From positions 1-12,578 of the forward strand of contig JAWBNW010000019.1 of assembly GCA_039000685.1 (NCBI GenBank): 12,578 nt of DNA, written 5' to 3'. Below are positions 5,884 through 12,049 of the stretch, in pieces. The translations under genes and the position numbers were made by a program. Each line of letters opens with the position of its first letter. Positions within the stretch are counted from its first letter, which is position 1. The stretch is from JAVZGQ01 sp039000685 (GTDB lineage: Archaea; Aenigmatarchaeota; Aenigmatarchaeia; CG10238-14; SCSR01). Under the pieces are notes generated by a model, which saw only the letters and a program-made list of their open reading frames with translations, had not been told where the DNA came from and searched no databases.

Positions 5884-5978
5884 TCAAAATCTTTTTTATG
5901 TTATTCATAACCCCCTACTAATTTTTAAAAGATAAAAAAAAGTTAAATTCTTTACTATTAGCCTCACAAATAAATTAT
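5526..5978. other. AT-rich spacer after the ribosomal operon
   Basis: This 453-base gap has no + strand gene and no tRNA-like fold that I can see. Most of it is covered by the frameshifted - strand gene. The T-rich stretches after uS14 (TTTCTTCTTCTTG at about 5553-5565 and a run of six T at 5698-5703) could end the ribosomal transcript in the archaeal oligo-T manner. A possible TATA element, TTTACTATTA at 5951-5960, lies about 24 bases before the next gene's ATG. Confidence 0.4.
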
Positions 5979-6848
5979 ATGTTTGAGATTATAGGGTTGT
6001 TAATTGCCTTTTTTGGCTCTTCCCTAGCAGCAGCCTTTGACCTCAAGATAACACCGACAGAAATTCCGGACGAAATTCCACATGCAATGATTACGCTTGC
6101 TTTAATTTTGGCTTGTCTCAAAAGCTTGCTCGACTTCAGTGTTACTCCCTTAATTGAAAGCTTTCTCTACGGGGGTTTACTCCTGGCTTTTGGTTTTTTG
6201 ATGTATCGGTTTGGACAGTGGGGAGGTGGTGATGCTAAAGTCTTGGCCGCTGTTGGATTCTTCTCCCCCCTCATTTCACCTTTATTTGGAAAAATTCACT
6301 TCCATTTTGCCTTCAGCTATCTTGTGAATGTTTTTATAGTTGGTGCAGCCTATATGATTTTTTACGCGTTTGCTCTAGCATTTTTGAATAAAAAAATATT
6401 TTTCGAATTTGGGAAAAATGTAAAATCCAACTCTAAAATCTTACTAATTTCAATTCTGACATTAATTTTGCTATTCCCCCTGACAAACATCTTTCTCTTC
6501 AACTTATTCAACTTGCCTTCAGACTTTTATTCCATTTTTTCAAATTCTCTTTTGATCTCCCTCTTATGTCTTGGTTTGTTCTTGCTCTGGATTTTTACCA
6601 GAACTGTTGAAGAGGTGGCTTTCAAAAGAAGAACTCCGGTCTCTAAGCTTAAGGTTGGTGATGTTTTGCTAGAGAGCAAAATTTGGGAAGGGATAACCGA
6701 AAAAGAACTAAAAAAGATTAAGAGATCTGGCAAAAAATTTGTTTGGATTAAAGAGGGGGTGAGGTTCGCGCCAACTTTTCCTTTAGCTTTAATTTTCACA
6801 TTGTTATTTGGTGATGGAATCCTGATTTTTATCCATAGTTTATTTTAA
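5979..6848 (+). CDS. Archaeal type II prepilin/prearchaellin peptidase (A24 family)
   Basis: This is a membrane aspartic protease that cuts class III signal peptides from archaeal pilins or archaellins. The two catalytic aspartates are visible: D21 after the first helix, within AAAFDLKITPTEIPDEIP, and D85 in the GxGD motif (GQWGGGDAKVLAAVGFF). Hydrophobic stretches near residues 2-20, 37-52, 60-76, 110-135, 150-175, 185-206 and 268-288 suggest six to eight membrane helices. The soluble part near residues 208-265 (SKLKVGDVLLE..GITEKELKKIKRSGKKFVWIKEGVRFAPTFP) matches the archaeal A24 C-terminal domain. The protein has 289 residues. ATG 5979 has no SD, so the mRNA is probably leaderless. No pilin, archaellin or assembly ATPase gene lies in the window, so the substrate is unknown. 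The 3' end overlaps the convergent PIN gene by nine bases. Confidence 0.88.
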   Translation: MFEIIGLLIAFFGSSLAAAFDLKITPTEIPDEIPHAMITLALILACLKSLLDFSVTPLIESFLYGGLLLAFGFLMYRFGQWGGGDAKVLAAVGFFSPLISPLFGKIHFHFAFSYLVNVFIVGAAYMIFYAFALAFLNKKIFFEFGKNVKSNSKILLISILTLILLFPLTNIFLFNLFNLPSDFYSIFSNSLLISLLCLGLFLLWIFTRTVEEVAFKRRTPVSKLKVGDVLLESKIWEGITEKELKKIKRSGKKFVWIKEGVRFAPTFPLALIFTLLFGDGILIFIHSLF

Positions 6849-7376
6849 CTCTCCCCAATCTATTCTACGTTGTGGTATTGGAGTGTCATACCCATCCCAA
6901 TATTTTAAATCTAATAAATACGCCATCCTTCTGATATTACCATCGTTAGTTACAAGAAATGTACCTTCTAGATATCCATAAATTAAATACTCTACATCGT
7001 TTTCAGACAAATTGAAGCCAGAATAATTTTTTAAATTAGATTCAAAAATTTTCCAAAAATATTGGGTTTTTTCATTAAAAGTTTCAAAACTTACCTCAGT
7101 AGGCACCAATATTCTGAAATTATTCCGATCTAAAAAATTTAAATTGTTTCTACTCTTGCCCAAAAGTTCAGATAAAACAGGTGGATAAATAACCACACTA
7201 CTCCCGTTCAATATTTTTTTAGCTAGATTTTTTTCATAATTGTCTTCAGGAGAAAAACATGTGATTAATGTGGAAGTATCTATCGCTATAACTTTTTCAC
7301 TTATACCAAGCTCTCTTAAATTTCTTATTTCATAATCTATAAAGGCTTTCTTAAATTTTTTCTCTATTTTCCTCAT
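6840..7376 (-). CDS. PIN-domain ribonuclease-like protein
   Basis: PIN domains are Mg2+-dependent RNases found in VapC toxins and in RNA-processing factors. The acidic active-site set is complete: D33 (VIAIDTSTLI), E70 (PPVLSELLGK), D127 (LSENDVEYLIYG) and D145 (FLVTNDGNIRRMA). A 28-residue basic leader (RKIEKKFKKAFIDYEIRNLREL) precedes the first strand, which is longer than in usual VapC proteins (178 against about 130-140 residues). No antitoxin gene lies beside it, so a toxin role is not shown. It sits 65 bases downstream of serS on the same strand. GC is about 29% by hand count, well below its neighbours, which suggests recent acquisition. A TATA-like AAATTTAAAT (7398-7407 on the - strand) lies about 26-28 bases before the ATG, so it may have its own leaderless transcript. 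Confidence 0.82.
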   Translation of the reverse strand: MRKIEKKFKKAFIDYEIRNLRELGISEKVIAIDTSTLITCFSPEDNYEKNLAKKILNGSSVVIYPPVLSELLGKSRNNLNFLDRNNFRILVPTEVSFETFNEKTQYFWKIFESNLKNYSGFNLSENDVEYLIYGYLEGTFLVTNDGNIRRMAYLLDLKYWDGYDTPIPQRRIDWGELK

Positions 7377-7397
7377 TTAACCATAAATAAAAAGGGA

Positions 7398-7407
7398 ATT
7401 TAAATTT
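7398..7407 (-). promoter_or_regulatory. Possible TATA box of the PIN gene
   Basis: An AATTTAAATT-like sequence on the - strand is centred about 27 bases before the ATG at 7376, the archaeal distance for a leaderless start. There is no SD between. The gap is very AT-rich and a second candidate, AATTTATAAG, lies at 7422-7431, so the choice is uncertain. Confidence 0.3.
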
Positions 7408-7441
7408 TTATTTATTTGTTTCTTATAAATTCTCCCCCCAT

Positions 7442-8728
7442 TCATTTCTTTTTCTCCAGTCTTTCAATCCCATTCATGTAAGGTCTCAAAACTTTAGGAA
7501 TTATCACACTTCCATCTTTCTGTTGGAATTGCTCGATTATAGCTATCATTGTTCTGCTTGTTGCTAGGGCCGTGTTATTCAAAGTGTGGACAAAACCCGC
7601 CGGTGGCTTTCCAGGACCTTCTCTAAACTTTATGTTAAGCCTGCGGGCTTGATAATCTGTGCAATTAGAATTTGAGCCTGTTTCTCTAAACTTGCCATCG
7701 GCCATCCAGCACTCAATATCATACTTCTTGGCAGCTATAGTTCCTATGTCACCCGTGCAGATGTTGACCACACGATAGTGCAAGCCAAGTTGTTGGTAAA
7801 GCTCTTCTGAATTTCTTTGTAATTCTTCATGTATTTCCCAGCTTTGCTCGGGCAAACAGAAAACAAATTGCTCTACTTTGTTGAACTGATGCATTCTGAA
7901 TAAGCCTTTCGTGAATTTTCCATGAGTTCCAATTTCTTTCCTGAAGCAGGCTGAAACACCACAGAGCTTCAAAGGCAAATCCTTCTTGTCAAAAACTTCC
8001 TCCATGAACATGGCTCCCAAAGGATGTTCAGCAGTTGCTATCAAGTAAAGAGGCTCACCTTCAATTTTATAGGTCACCATCTCGAAGTCACTCGGGTCTA
8101 TCATCCCCTCGTAAGCTTTTCTATTTATCATGAAAGGCGGTTCAACCAAGATGAAACCTTTCTTCCTCAAAAAATCTATGGCAAATCTTTGTATTGCCAG
8201 ATCGAGCAGAACAAGCTCTTCTTTAAAATAGAAGAAGCCTGCACCAGCCGCTCTTGCCGCCCTCTCTTGATCTATCAACCCCAAATTCTTCAGTATTTCT
8301 AAATGGTCTTTGGGCTTGAAATCAAATTTCGGTGGCGAGCCCCACCTCCTTATCTCAACATTATCGTTCTCATCCTTGCCGTAAGGCACAGTCTCGTGCA
8401 AAAGGTTCGGTAAGGTTAGCAAGCCACTCCTCAACCTCTGCTGTAGTTCTCCCGATTTTTTCTCCAATTTCTTTATTTCTCCAGGAATTTTTTCTGCTTC
8501 TTTCACAAGTTGCTTGATGTCTTTCCCCTCTTTTTTCTTCAGAGCTATTTCCTTACTAAGCTCATTTCTCTTTTGTCTGAGCTTGTTTATTTCAGTTTGA
8601 AGTTCTCTCCATTTTTTGTCAGAAGCTATGATTTCTTCGAGGAGCTTCATCTTCTCAGGATCCTGTCTCCTCTTCAGATTTTCTCTTACCAACTCTGGAT
8701 TTTCCCTTATCAGTTTTATGTCCAACAT
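7442..8728 (-). CDS. serS: Seryl-tRNA synthetase (common, bacterial-like type)
   Basis: SerRS charges tRNA-Ser with serine. The 428 residues have the N-terminal long coiled coil that binds the tRNA variable arm (about residues 28-100), then the class II catalytic core: ATAEHPLGAMF (232-241) in the serine/ATP pocket, motif 2 at 262-286 (FRKEIGTHGKFTKGLFRMHQF) and motif 3 at 384-400 (NNTALATSRTMIAIIE, with the conserved Arg392). CTDYQARRLNIKFRE is also typical. It is the common SerRS, not the rare methanogen form. ATG 8728 is preceded by AGGGATG, a usable SD. The gene lies 15 bases downstream of the serB-like gene, so both are probably one transcript; the PIN gene follows. Confidence 0.96.
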   Translation of the reverse strand: MLDIKLIRENPELVRENLKRRQDPEKMKLLEEIIASDKKWRELQTEINKLRQKRNELSKEIALKKKEGKDIKQLVKEAEKIPGEIKKLEKKSGELQQRLRSGLLTLPNLLHETVPYGKDENDNVEIRRWGSPPKFDFKPKDHLEILKNLGLIDQERAARAAGAGFFYFKEELVLLDLAIQRFAIDFLRKKGFILVEPPFMINRKAYEGMIDPSDFEMVTYKIEGEPLYLIATAEHPLGAMFMEEVFDKKDLPLKLCGVSACFRKEIGTHGKFTKGLFRMHQFNKVEQFVFCLPEQSWEIHEELQRNSEELYQQLGLHYRVVNICTGDIGTIAAKKYDIECWMADGKFRETGSNSNCTDYQARRLNIKFREGPGKPPAGFVHTLNNTALATSRTMIAIIEQFQQKDGSVIIPKVLRPYMNGIERLEKKK

Positions 8729-8743
8729 TTCATCCCTAATTTA

Positions 8744-9367
8744 TTATTTGGAATTTAGAAATAATTTCTCTATCACTGGGATCAAGTTCGCCAAATCTTT
8801 CCCGTCAACAACAAAATTAGCTTTTTCCTTGACTATTGATTGAGCATTAAAAGCTATCTTCACTTTGGCAATTTTGAAAAGTTCCAAGTCGTTCGCGCCA
8901 TCGACTATTGTTACCAAATCGCCATCAGCTTTTCCAAAATTTTCAATAAAGGCTTTTGCCTTGTCGCTCACCCTGAGTTTTATTCCTGCTAGCCTTCCAT
9001 CATTAAAAATTAACTCGTTCGAGATGACATGATCCAAGTCCAATTCTTCCTTGACCCTATCAGCAACTATCGTGAAGCCTCCTGTTACCATAACAATTTT
9101 AAAACCTAATTCCTTGAGTTTTTTGCAGAATTTTTTTGCATTTTTCATCAATGGGATTTTTTTAGCAACTTTTAGAGCATCCTCGTACTTTACTCCCTTC
9201 AAAAGTTCAATTCTCTGCTTCAATCCCTCTTCCCAATTTATCTCCCCCCTTATTCCTTTTCGCGTTATCTCCCAAACTTCTTTCTCTTTCCCAACAAGCT
9301 TGGAGAGCTCTGGCAAGTATTCACCATCGAGAAGAACACCTTCCATGTCGATTACTGCCAATCTCAT
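8744..9367 (-). CDS. serB: HAD-family phosphatase, phosphoserine phosphatase (SerB/ThrH-like)
   Basis: The protein probably removes phosphate from O-phosphoserine, the last step of serine synthesis. HAD motifs are in order in its 207 residues: motif I at 7-10 (D7-M-E9-G), motif II at T95 (VTGGFTIVADRVKEEL), a motif III lysine near 136-138 (SDKAKAF), and motif IV at 156-160 (VDGAND). The nucleophile D7 is present, but the usual second aspartate of DxD is Glu9, as in the ThrH branch, and motif II has Thr where most SerB have Ser. Cap-domain residues INWEEGLKQRIELLKG match archaeal SerB. The neighbour serS, 15 bases downstream, supports a role in serine metabolism. No SD precedes ATG 9367; a TATA-like TTTAAG lies about 22-27 bases upstream, so the start is probably leaderless. 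Another phosphate ester as substrate remains possible. Confidence 0.83.
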   Translation of the reverse strand: MRLAVIDMEGVLLDGEYLPELSKLVGKEKEVWEITRKGIRGEINWEEGLKQRIELLKGVKYEDALKVAKKIPLMKNAKKFCKKLKELGFKIVMVTGGFTIVADRVKEELDLDHVISNELIFNDGRLAGIKLRVSDKAKAFIENFGKADGDLVTIVDGANDLELFKIAKVKIAFNAQSIVKEKANFVVDGKDLANLIPVIEKLFLNSK

Positions 9368-9388
9368 CCAAACTACCCAAAACTTTTC

Positions 9389-9406
9389 TTAAACTTCGAA
9401 GCTTAA
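9389..9406. promoter_or_regulatory. 18-bp palindrome in the divergent serB/permease promoter region
   Basis: TTAAaCTTCGAAGcTTAA is symmetric around 9397/9398, with one mismatched pair (A9393 against C9402). It lies in the 47-bp gap between two divergent start codons. Each flank holds a TTAA/TTTAAG element at roughly the TATA distance from the start on its own strand (9415 for the permease, 9367 for serB). It could be an operator for a dimeric regulator, a back-to-back promoter pair, or both. Confidence 0.45.
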
Positions 9407-9414
9407 ATATATTT

Positions 9415-10707
9415 ATGAAACTCAAAAGAGAGCTCGGCTTGCTAGAAACAACTTTTTACGGAATTGGTGTGATAATTGGGGCTGGAATTTTTGCCTTGAT
9501 TGGGGAAGTTGCAGGCCTGGCTGGAAATTCTGCGTGGGTTTCCTTCTTAATTGGAGCTTTTGTCGCGATCTTCACAGGCTTAACTTATGCTGAACTTTCT
9601 GCCATGTATCCTAAAGCAGGAGCCGCTTTTGTTTACGTGAAGAAAGCTTACGGCAGCGAGTTTTGGGCCTTCTTGATAGGCTGGCTCTTGATCTTTGCTC
9701 TTGTTTCTGGAATAGCTGCTGTTTCCCTCGGCTTTTCAGGATATTTCACAAAACTTCTGGGAATTGAGAGCTCTTGGGCAAAAATAGTTGTTTCAATTCT
9801 CCTCATCCTTTCTCTCTCTTTCTTGAATTTCTTGGGAATAAAAGAAAGCTCAAGATTTTTCATCACAACTTCTTTCATAGTCTTGCTCAGTTTGATCTTA
9901 ATCATATTCTTGGGTTTTTTCGGCTCTCCAGCCAACTTTCAAAAATTTTTCGAAGCTCCTAGCTTGACGGGAGTTTTCTCTGCAGCAGCTTTGGTCTTCT
10001 TCGCTTACTTGGGATTTGAAGATGTTGTAAATTTAGCAGAAGAGACGAAAAACCCGACAAAAATAATTCCACTAGCTTTAATTCTTTCCGTGGTTATAAC
10101 AACAGTGATTTATGCTTTGGTTTCGATTTCTGTTCTTAACCTTGTAGGTTGGGAAGAGCTTTCTCGGTCATCCGCACCTTTGGCTTTGGCTGCATCTAAA
10201 GTTCTTGGAGAAAAAGCATTTGTTTTCATCTCGCTTGCAGCTCTTTTAACAACAGCAGACACTTCTCTCGGCCTTATGCTTTCTGCTTCTAGGATGATGT
10301 ATGGTATGGCAGAAGAGAATTCCCTTCCAAAAATTTTATCGAAGGTGCACTCGAAGAGAAAAACACCATATTTCGCAATTTTTTTGGTAGCTGCTTTGGC
10401 TATGGCTTTTGTTTTCTTCCGTGATATAGATAAAGTTGCCAAAATAACAAGCTTGGGTTCTTTGCTTGCTTTCATAGCTGCAAACCTTTCCTTGATCCAC
10501 CTCAGGCTCATAAGGCCAGACATAGAAAGAAAATTCATGGCTCCACTCAACATAGGAAAGTTCCCGCTCACTGCCTTTTTTGGCACTATATCTTGCATGG
10601 CCTTGCTTGGATATTTTGAGATAGAGTTGATTTTTGTAACTCTTGCAATCTTAGTTATTGGCTCCCTTGTTTTCGTCATTCGAAAGAGAAGGAAAAAATC
10701 TATCTAG
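9415..10707 (+). CDS. APC-superfamily amino acid permease
   Basis: This is an integral membrane transporter, probably importing an amino acid with protons or sodium. The 430 residues give about 12 hydrophobic helices. TM1 carries the unwound APC signature GIGVIIGAGIFALIGE (16-31), followed by TYAELSAMYPKAGAAFVY (58-74) between TM2 and TM3. TM6 carries FFAYLGFEDVVNLAEETKNP (195-214), and TM8 ends in SASRMMYGMAEENSLP (290-305). The tail is short and basic (IRKRRKKSI). It resembles the cationic-amino-acid-transporter/ApcT branch; the substrate cannot be read from the sequence. ATG 9415 has no SD and a TATA-like CTTAAACTT about 22-26 bases upstream, so it is probably leaderless. It is divergent from serB and convergent with tyrS, overlapping the tyrS 3' end by eight bases. 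Confidence 0.92.
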   Translation: MKLKRELGLLETTFYGIGVIIGAGIFALIGEVAGLAGNSAWVSFLIGAFVAIFTGLTYAELSAMYPKAGAAFVYVKKAYGSEFWAFLIGWLLIFALVSGIAAVSLGFSGYFTKLLGIESSWAKIVVSILLILSLSFLNFLGIKESSRFFITTSFIVLLSLILIIFLGFFGSPANFQKFFEAPSLTGVFSAAALVFFAYLGFEDVVNLAEETKNPTKIIPLALILSVVITTVIYALVSISVLNLVGWEELSRSSAPLALAASKVLGEKAFVFISLAALLTTADTSLGLMLSASRMMYGMAEENSLPKILSKVHSKRKTPYFAIFLVAALAMAFVFFRDIDKVAKITSLGSLLAFIAANLSLIHLRLIRPDIERKFMAPLNIGKFPLTAFFGTISCMALLGYFEIELIFVTLAILVIGSLVFVIRKRRKKSI

Positions 10708-11788
10708 TGATCTTGGCTTTTTTCATGAGTTCAAGGAACTCTCTTGCTTTCGAATTTTTTTCAAAGTGTTCTCTCACGGGCTTTATCATTTGGTCAAGAT
10801 AATCGGCAACTGCGTTCTTCAAATCTAGAGGGTGAAGCTCTCCTTGCTTGAAAGCTTTTTCCACTTCTTCATAAGATTTGAACTCTATAGTTCCGCCAAA
10901 TTTCAATGGCCTTTCGACTTTCATGCTCTTGAATTTCCTGAAGATCAGATGCTTAGCGTAATCTAAAATTGGGTTGTTTTCAACCACTCTTTCAGGACAG
11001 TAAGCGTTTTTAATTTTCTTGAGAATTTCTTCTCTGCTGTCGTGCATGAAGATTGCACTTGAAGGTTTGCTTTTGCTCATCTTTGAGCTTATTGCTACGT
11101 CTATAGCTTTATTTTCATCAAATCCTTCAGGCTGCTTCACTCCCTCCAAACCCATGAGCATGTGATGGCTAACCACAACAGGCTTCCACCAACCGAGCTT
11201 TGGCCCAATTTCACGAGCAAGCATGTTTGCCCTTCTTTGATCTAAGCCAAGCTGACAAATGTCAACCTCCAGCTCAAAAATATCAGCAACTTGCATTGCA
11301 GGGTAAAAATACTGGGCGACCTCTTTCAGCTCGCCGGCTTTCCTTCCCATTATGCTTAAGGCTCTATTTGCTCTGTTAACTGTGACGTTTTTTGCTATTA
11401 GAATTACCTTCTTCCAATATTCTTTTCTGCTTGCTAAATCGCTTGCCCAAACAAACTCAACTTTTTTTGTGTCTACGCCTGCAGCCCTCCAGACTTCTAT
11501 GAAGTATTCGCCAGCAAACCTTATTTTTTCTAGGTCGCCACCAAGCTTGTTGTTTATCCAAGCAAAATAATCTGCCAAATAAAGCTTGAAGTGGATTCCA
11601 GCTTTTAGCAAATCTTCTATTAACATTGACCTGAAAATTCCAAAGGCTATGTGAGCTAGGCCTGAAGGTTCGAAGCCATCGTAAGCTACAGGGTGCTCTT
11701 TGGTTTCTAGCAATTGTCTAAGCTCCTCTTCTGTGATTATTTCTTCCCCCACGCTTTTAACAAGCTGAAATCTTTCTTCTAAATCCAT
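10700..11788 (-). CDS. tyrS: Tyrosyl-tRNA synthetase, archaeal/eukaryal type
   Basis: TyrRS charges tRNA-Tyr. The 362 residues show the class I signatures: an HIGH-like HIAFG at 46-50 within YDGFEPSGLAHIAFG, and KMSKS at 236-240. Tyrosine-recognition residues known from the Methanocaldococcus enzyme align well: Y36, Y162, Q166, D169 (YPAMQVADI) and Q184. The C-terminal part (about 270-362) is the short archaeal anticodon-binding domain. An N-terminal extension of about 30 residues precedes the Rossmann fold, as in many archaea. TrpRS is unlikely given the tyrosine-pocket match. Upstream on the - strand, GTTAAATT (11811-11818 region) lies about 26 bases before ATG 11788, and there is no SD. 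The 3' end overlaps the permease. Confidence 0.95.
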   Translation of the reverse strand: MDLEERFQLVKSVGEEIITEEELRQLLETKEHPVAYDGFEPSGLAHIAFGIFRSMLIEDLLKAGIHFKLYLADYFAWINNKLGGDLEKIRFAGEYFIEVWRAAGVDTKKVEFVWASDLASRKEYWKKVILIAKNVTVNRANRALSIMGRKAGELKEVAQYFYPAMQVADIFELEVDICQLGLDQRRANMLAREIGPKLGWWKPVVVSHHMLMGLEGVKQPEGFDENKAIDVAISSKMSKSKPSSAIFMHDSREEILKKIKNAYCPERVVENNPILDYAKHLIFRKFKSMKVERPLKFGGTIEFKSYEEVEKAFKQGELHPLDLKNAVADYLDQMIKPVREHFEKNSKAREFLELMKKAKITR

Positions 11789-11810
11789 AAATCAATAGTG
11801 AATTTTTAAA

Positions 11811-11821
11811 GTTAAATTTCT
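11811..11821 (-). promoter_or_regulatory. Possible TATA box of tyrS
   Basis: On the - strand GAAATTTAAC is centred about 28 bases before the tyrS ATG at 11788, the expected distance for a leaderless start. A second AT-rich candidate, CTTTAAAAATT, is closer. No SD is present. Confidence 0.3.
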
Positions 11822-11831
11822 TTGTTAAAAA

Positions 11832-11957
11832 TCAGCTGTAGTCCCTTTCAACAATTCCTATGTAGTCTCTTTGGGGTAAAATACCTTTAAGATTTTTCTT
11901 CAAGATATTGAGCAATTTGGCCAATCTTAAATTATGACATTTTTCTTTCAATTCCAC
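11832..11957 (-). CDS. Candidate small basic protein upstream of tyrS (41 residues, or 55 with TTG start)
   Basis: The frame gives 41 residues from GTG 11957 (VELKEKCHNLRLAKLLNILKK...) and ends IGIVERDYS before TGA 11832-11834. A TTG at 11999 in the same frame extends it by 14 residues (MNISKPFFKHIQLR), with an in-frame TAG just upstream of that. The sequence looks like a real protein: an amphipathic basic helix in the first half, then GILPQRDYIGIVERDY. I do not recognise a family. It lies 43 bases upstream of tyrS on the same strand, so the two may share a transcript. The two possible starts lie on either side of a 12-bp inverted repeat. No convincing SD precedes either. It could also be the remnant of a longer gene. 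Confidence 0.4.
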   Translation of the reverse strand: MELKEKCHNLRLAKLLNILKKNLKGILPQRDYIGIVERDYS

Positions 11958-11959
11958 TC

Positions 11960-12003
11960 TTAGTTGAATATGTTTAAAGAAGGGTTTGCTAATATTCAAC
12001 TAA
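11960..12003. repeat. 12-bp perfect inverted repeat with 20-base spacer
   Basis: TTAGTTGAATAT at 11960-11971 is matched exactly by its reverse complement at 11992-12003. The spacer holds TTTAAA (11973-11978), which could act as a TATA core in either direction. The arm centres are 32 bp apart, close to three helical turns, so paired protein binding is possible. As RNA it could form a 12-bp stem with a 20-base loop, but there is no T-run on either side as in a terminator. Confidence 0.6.
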
Positions 12004-12049
12004 CTCGGAAAAAATAAATAGAGAAAAACCAAAAAATAAAGAAGGTTTT

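Noticed and set aside
5526..5978. tRNA or other structured RNA in the spacer
   Set aside because: No GTTCGANNC-type T-loop, cloverleaf stems or conserved RNA motif could be found by eye on either strand.
10110..10679. Long - strand reading frame inside the permease gene (189 codons)
   Set aside because: It is antisense to an unmistakable APC permease; the sequence is Lys/Ser/Ala-rich without any domain, as expected from reverse reading of membrane-protein codons.
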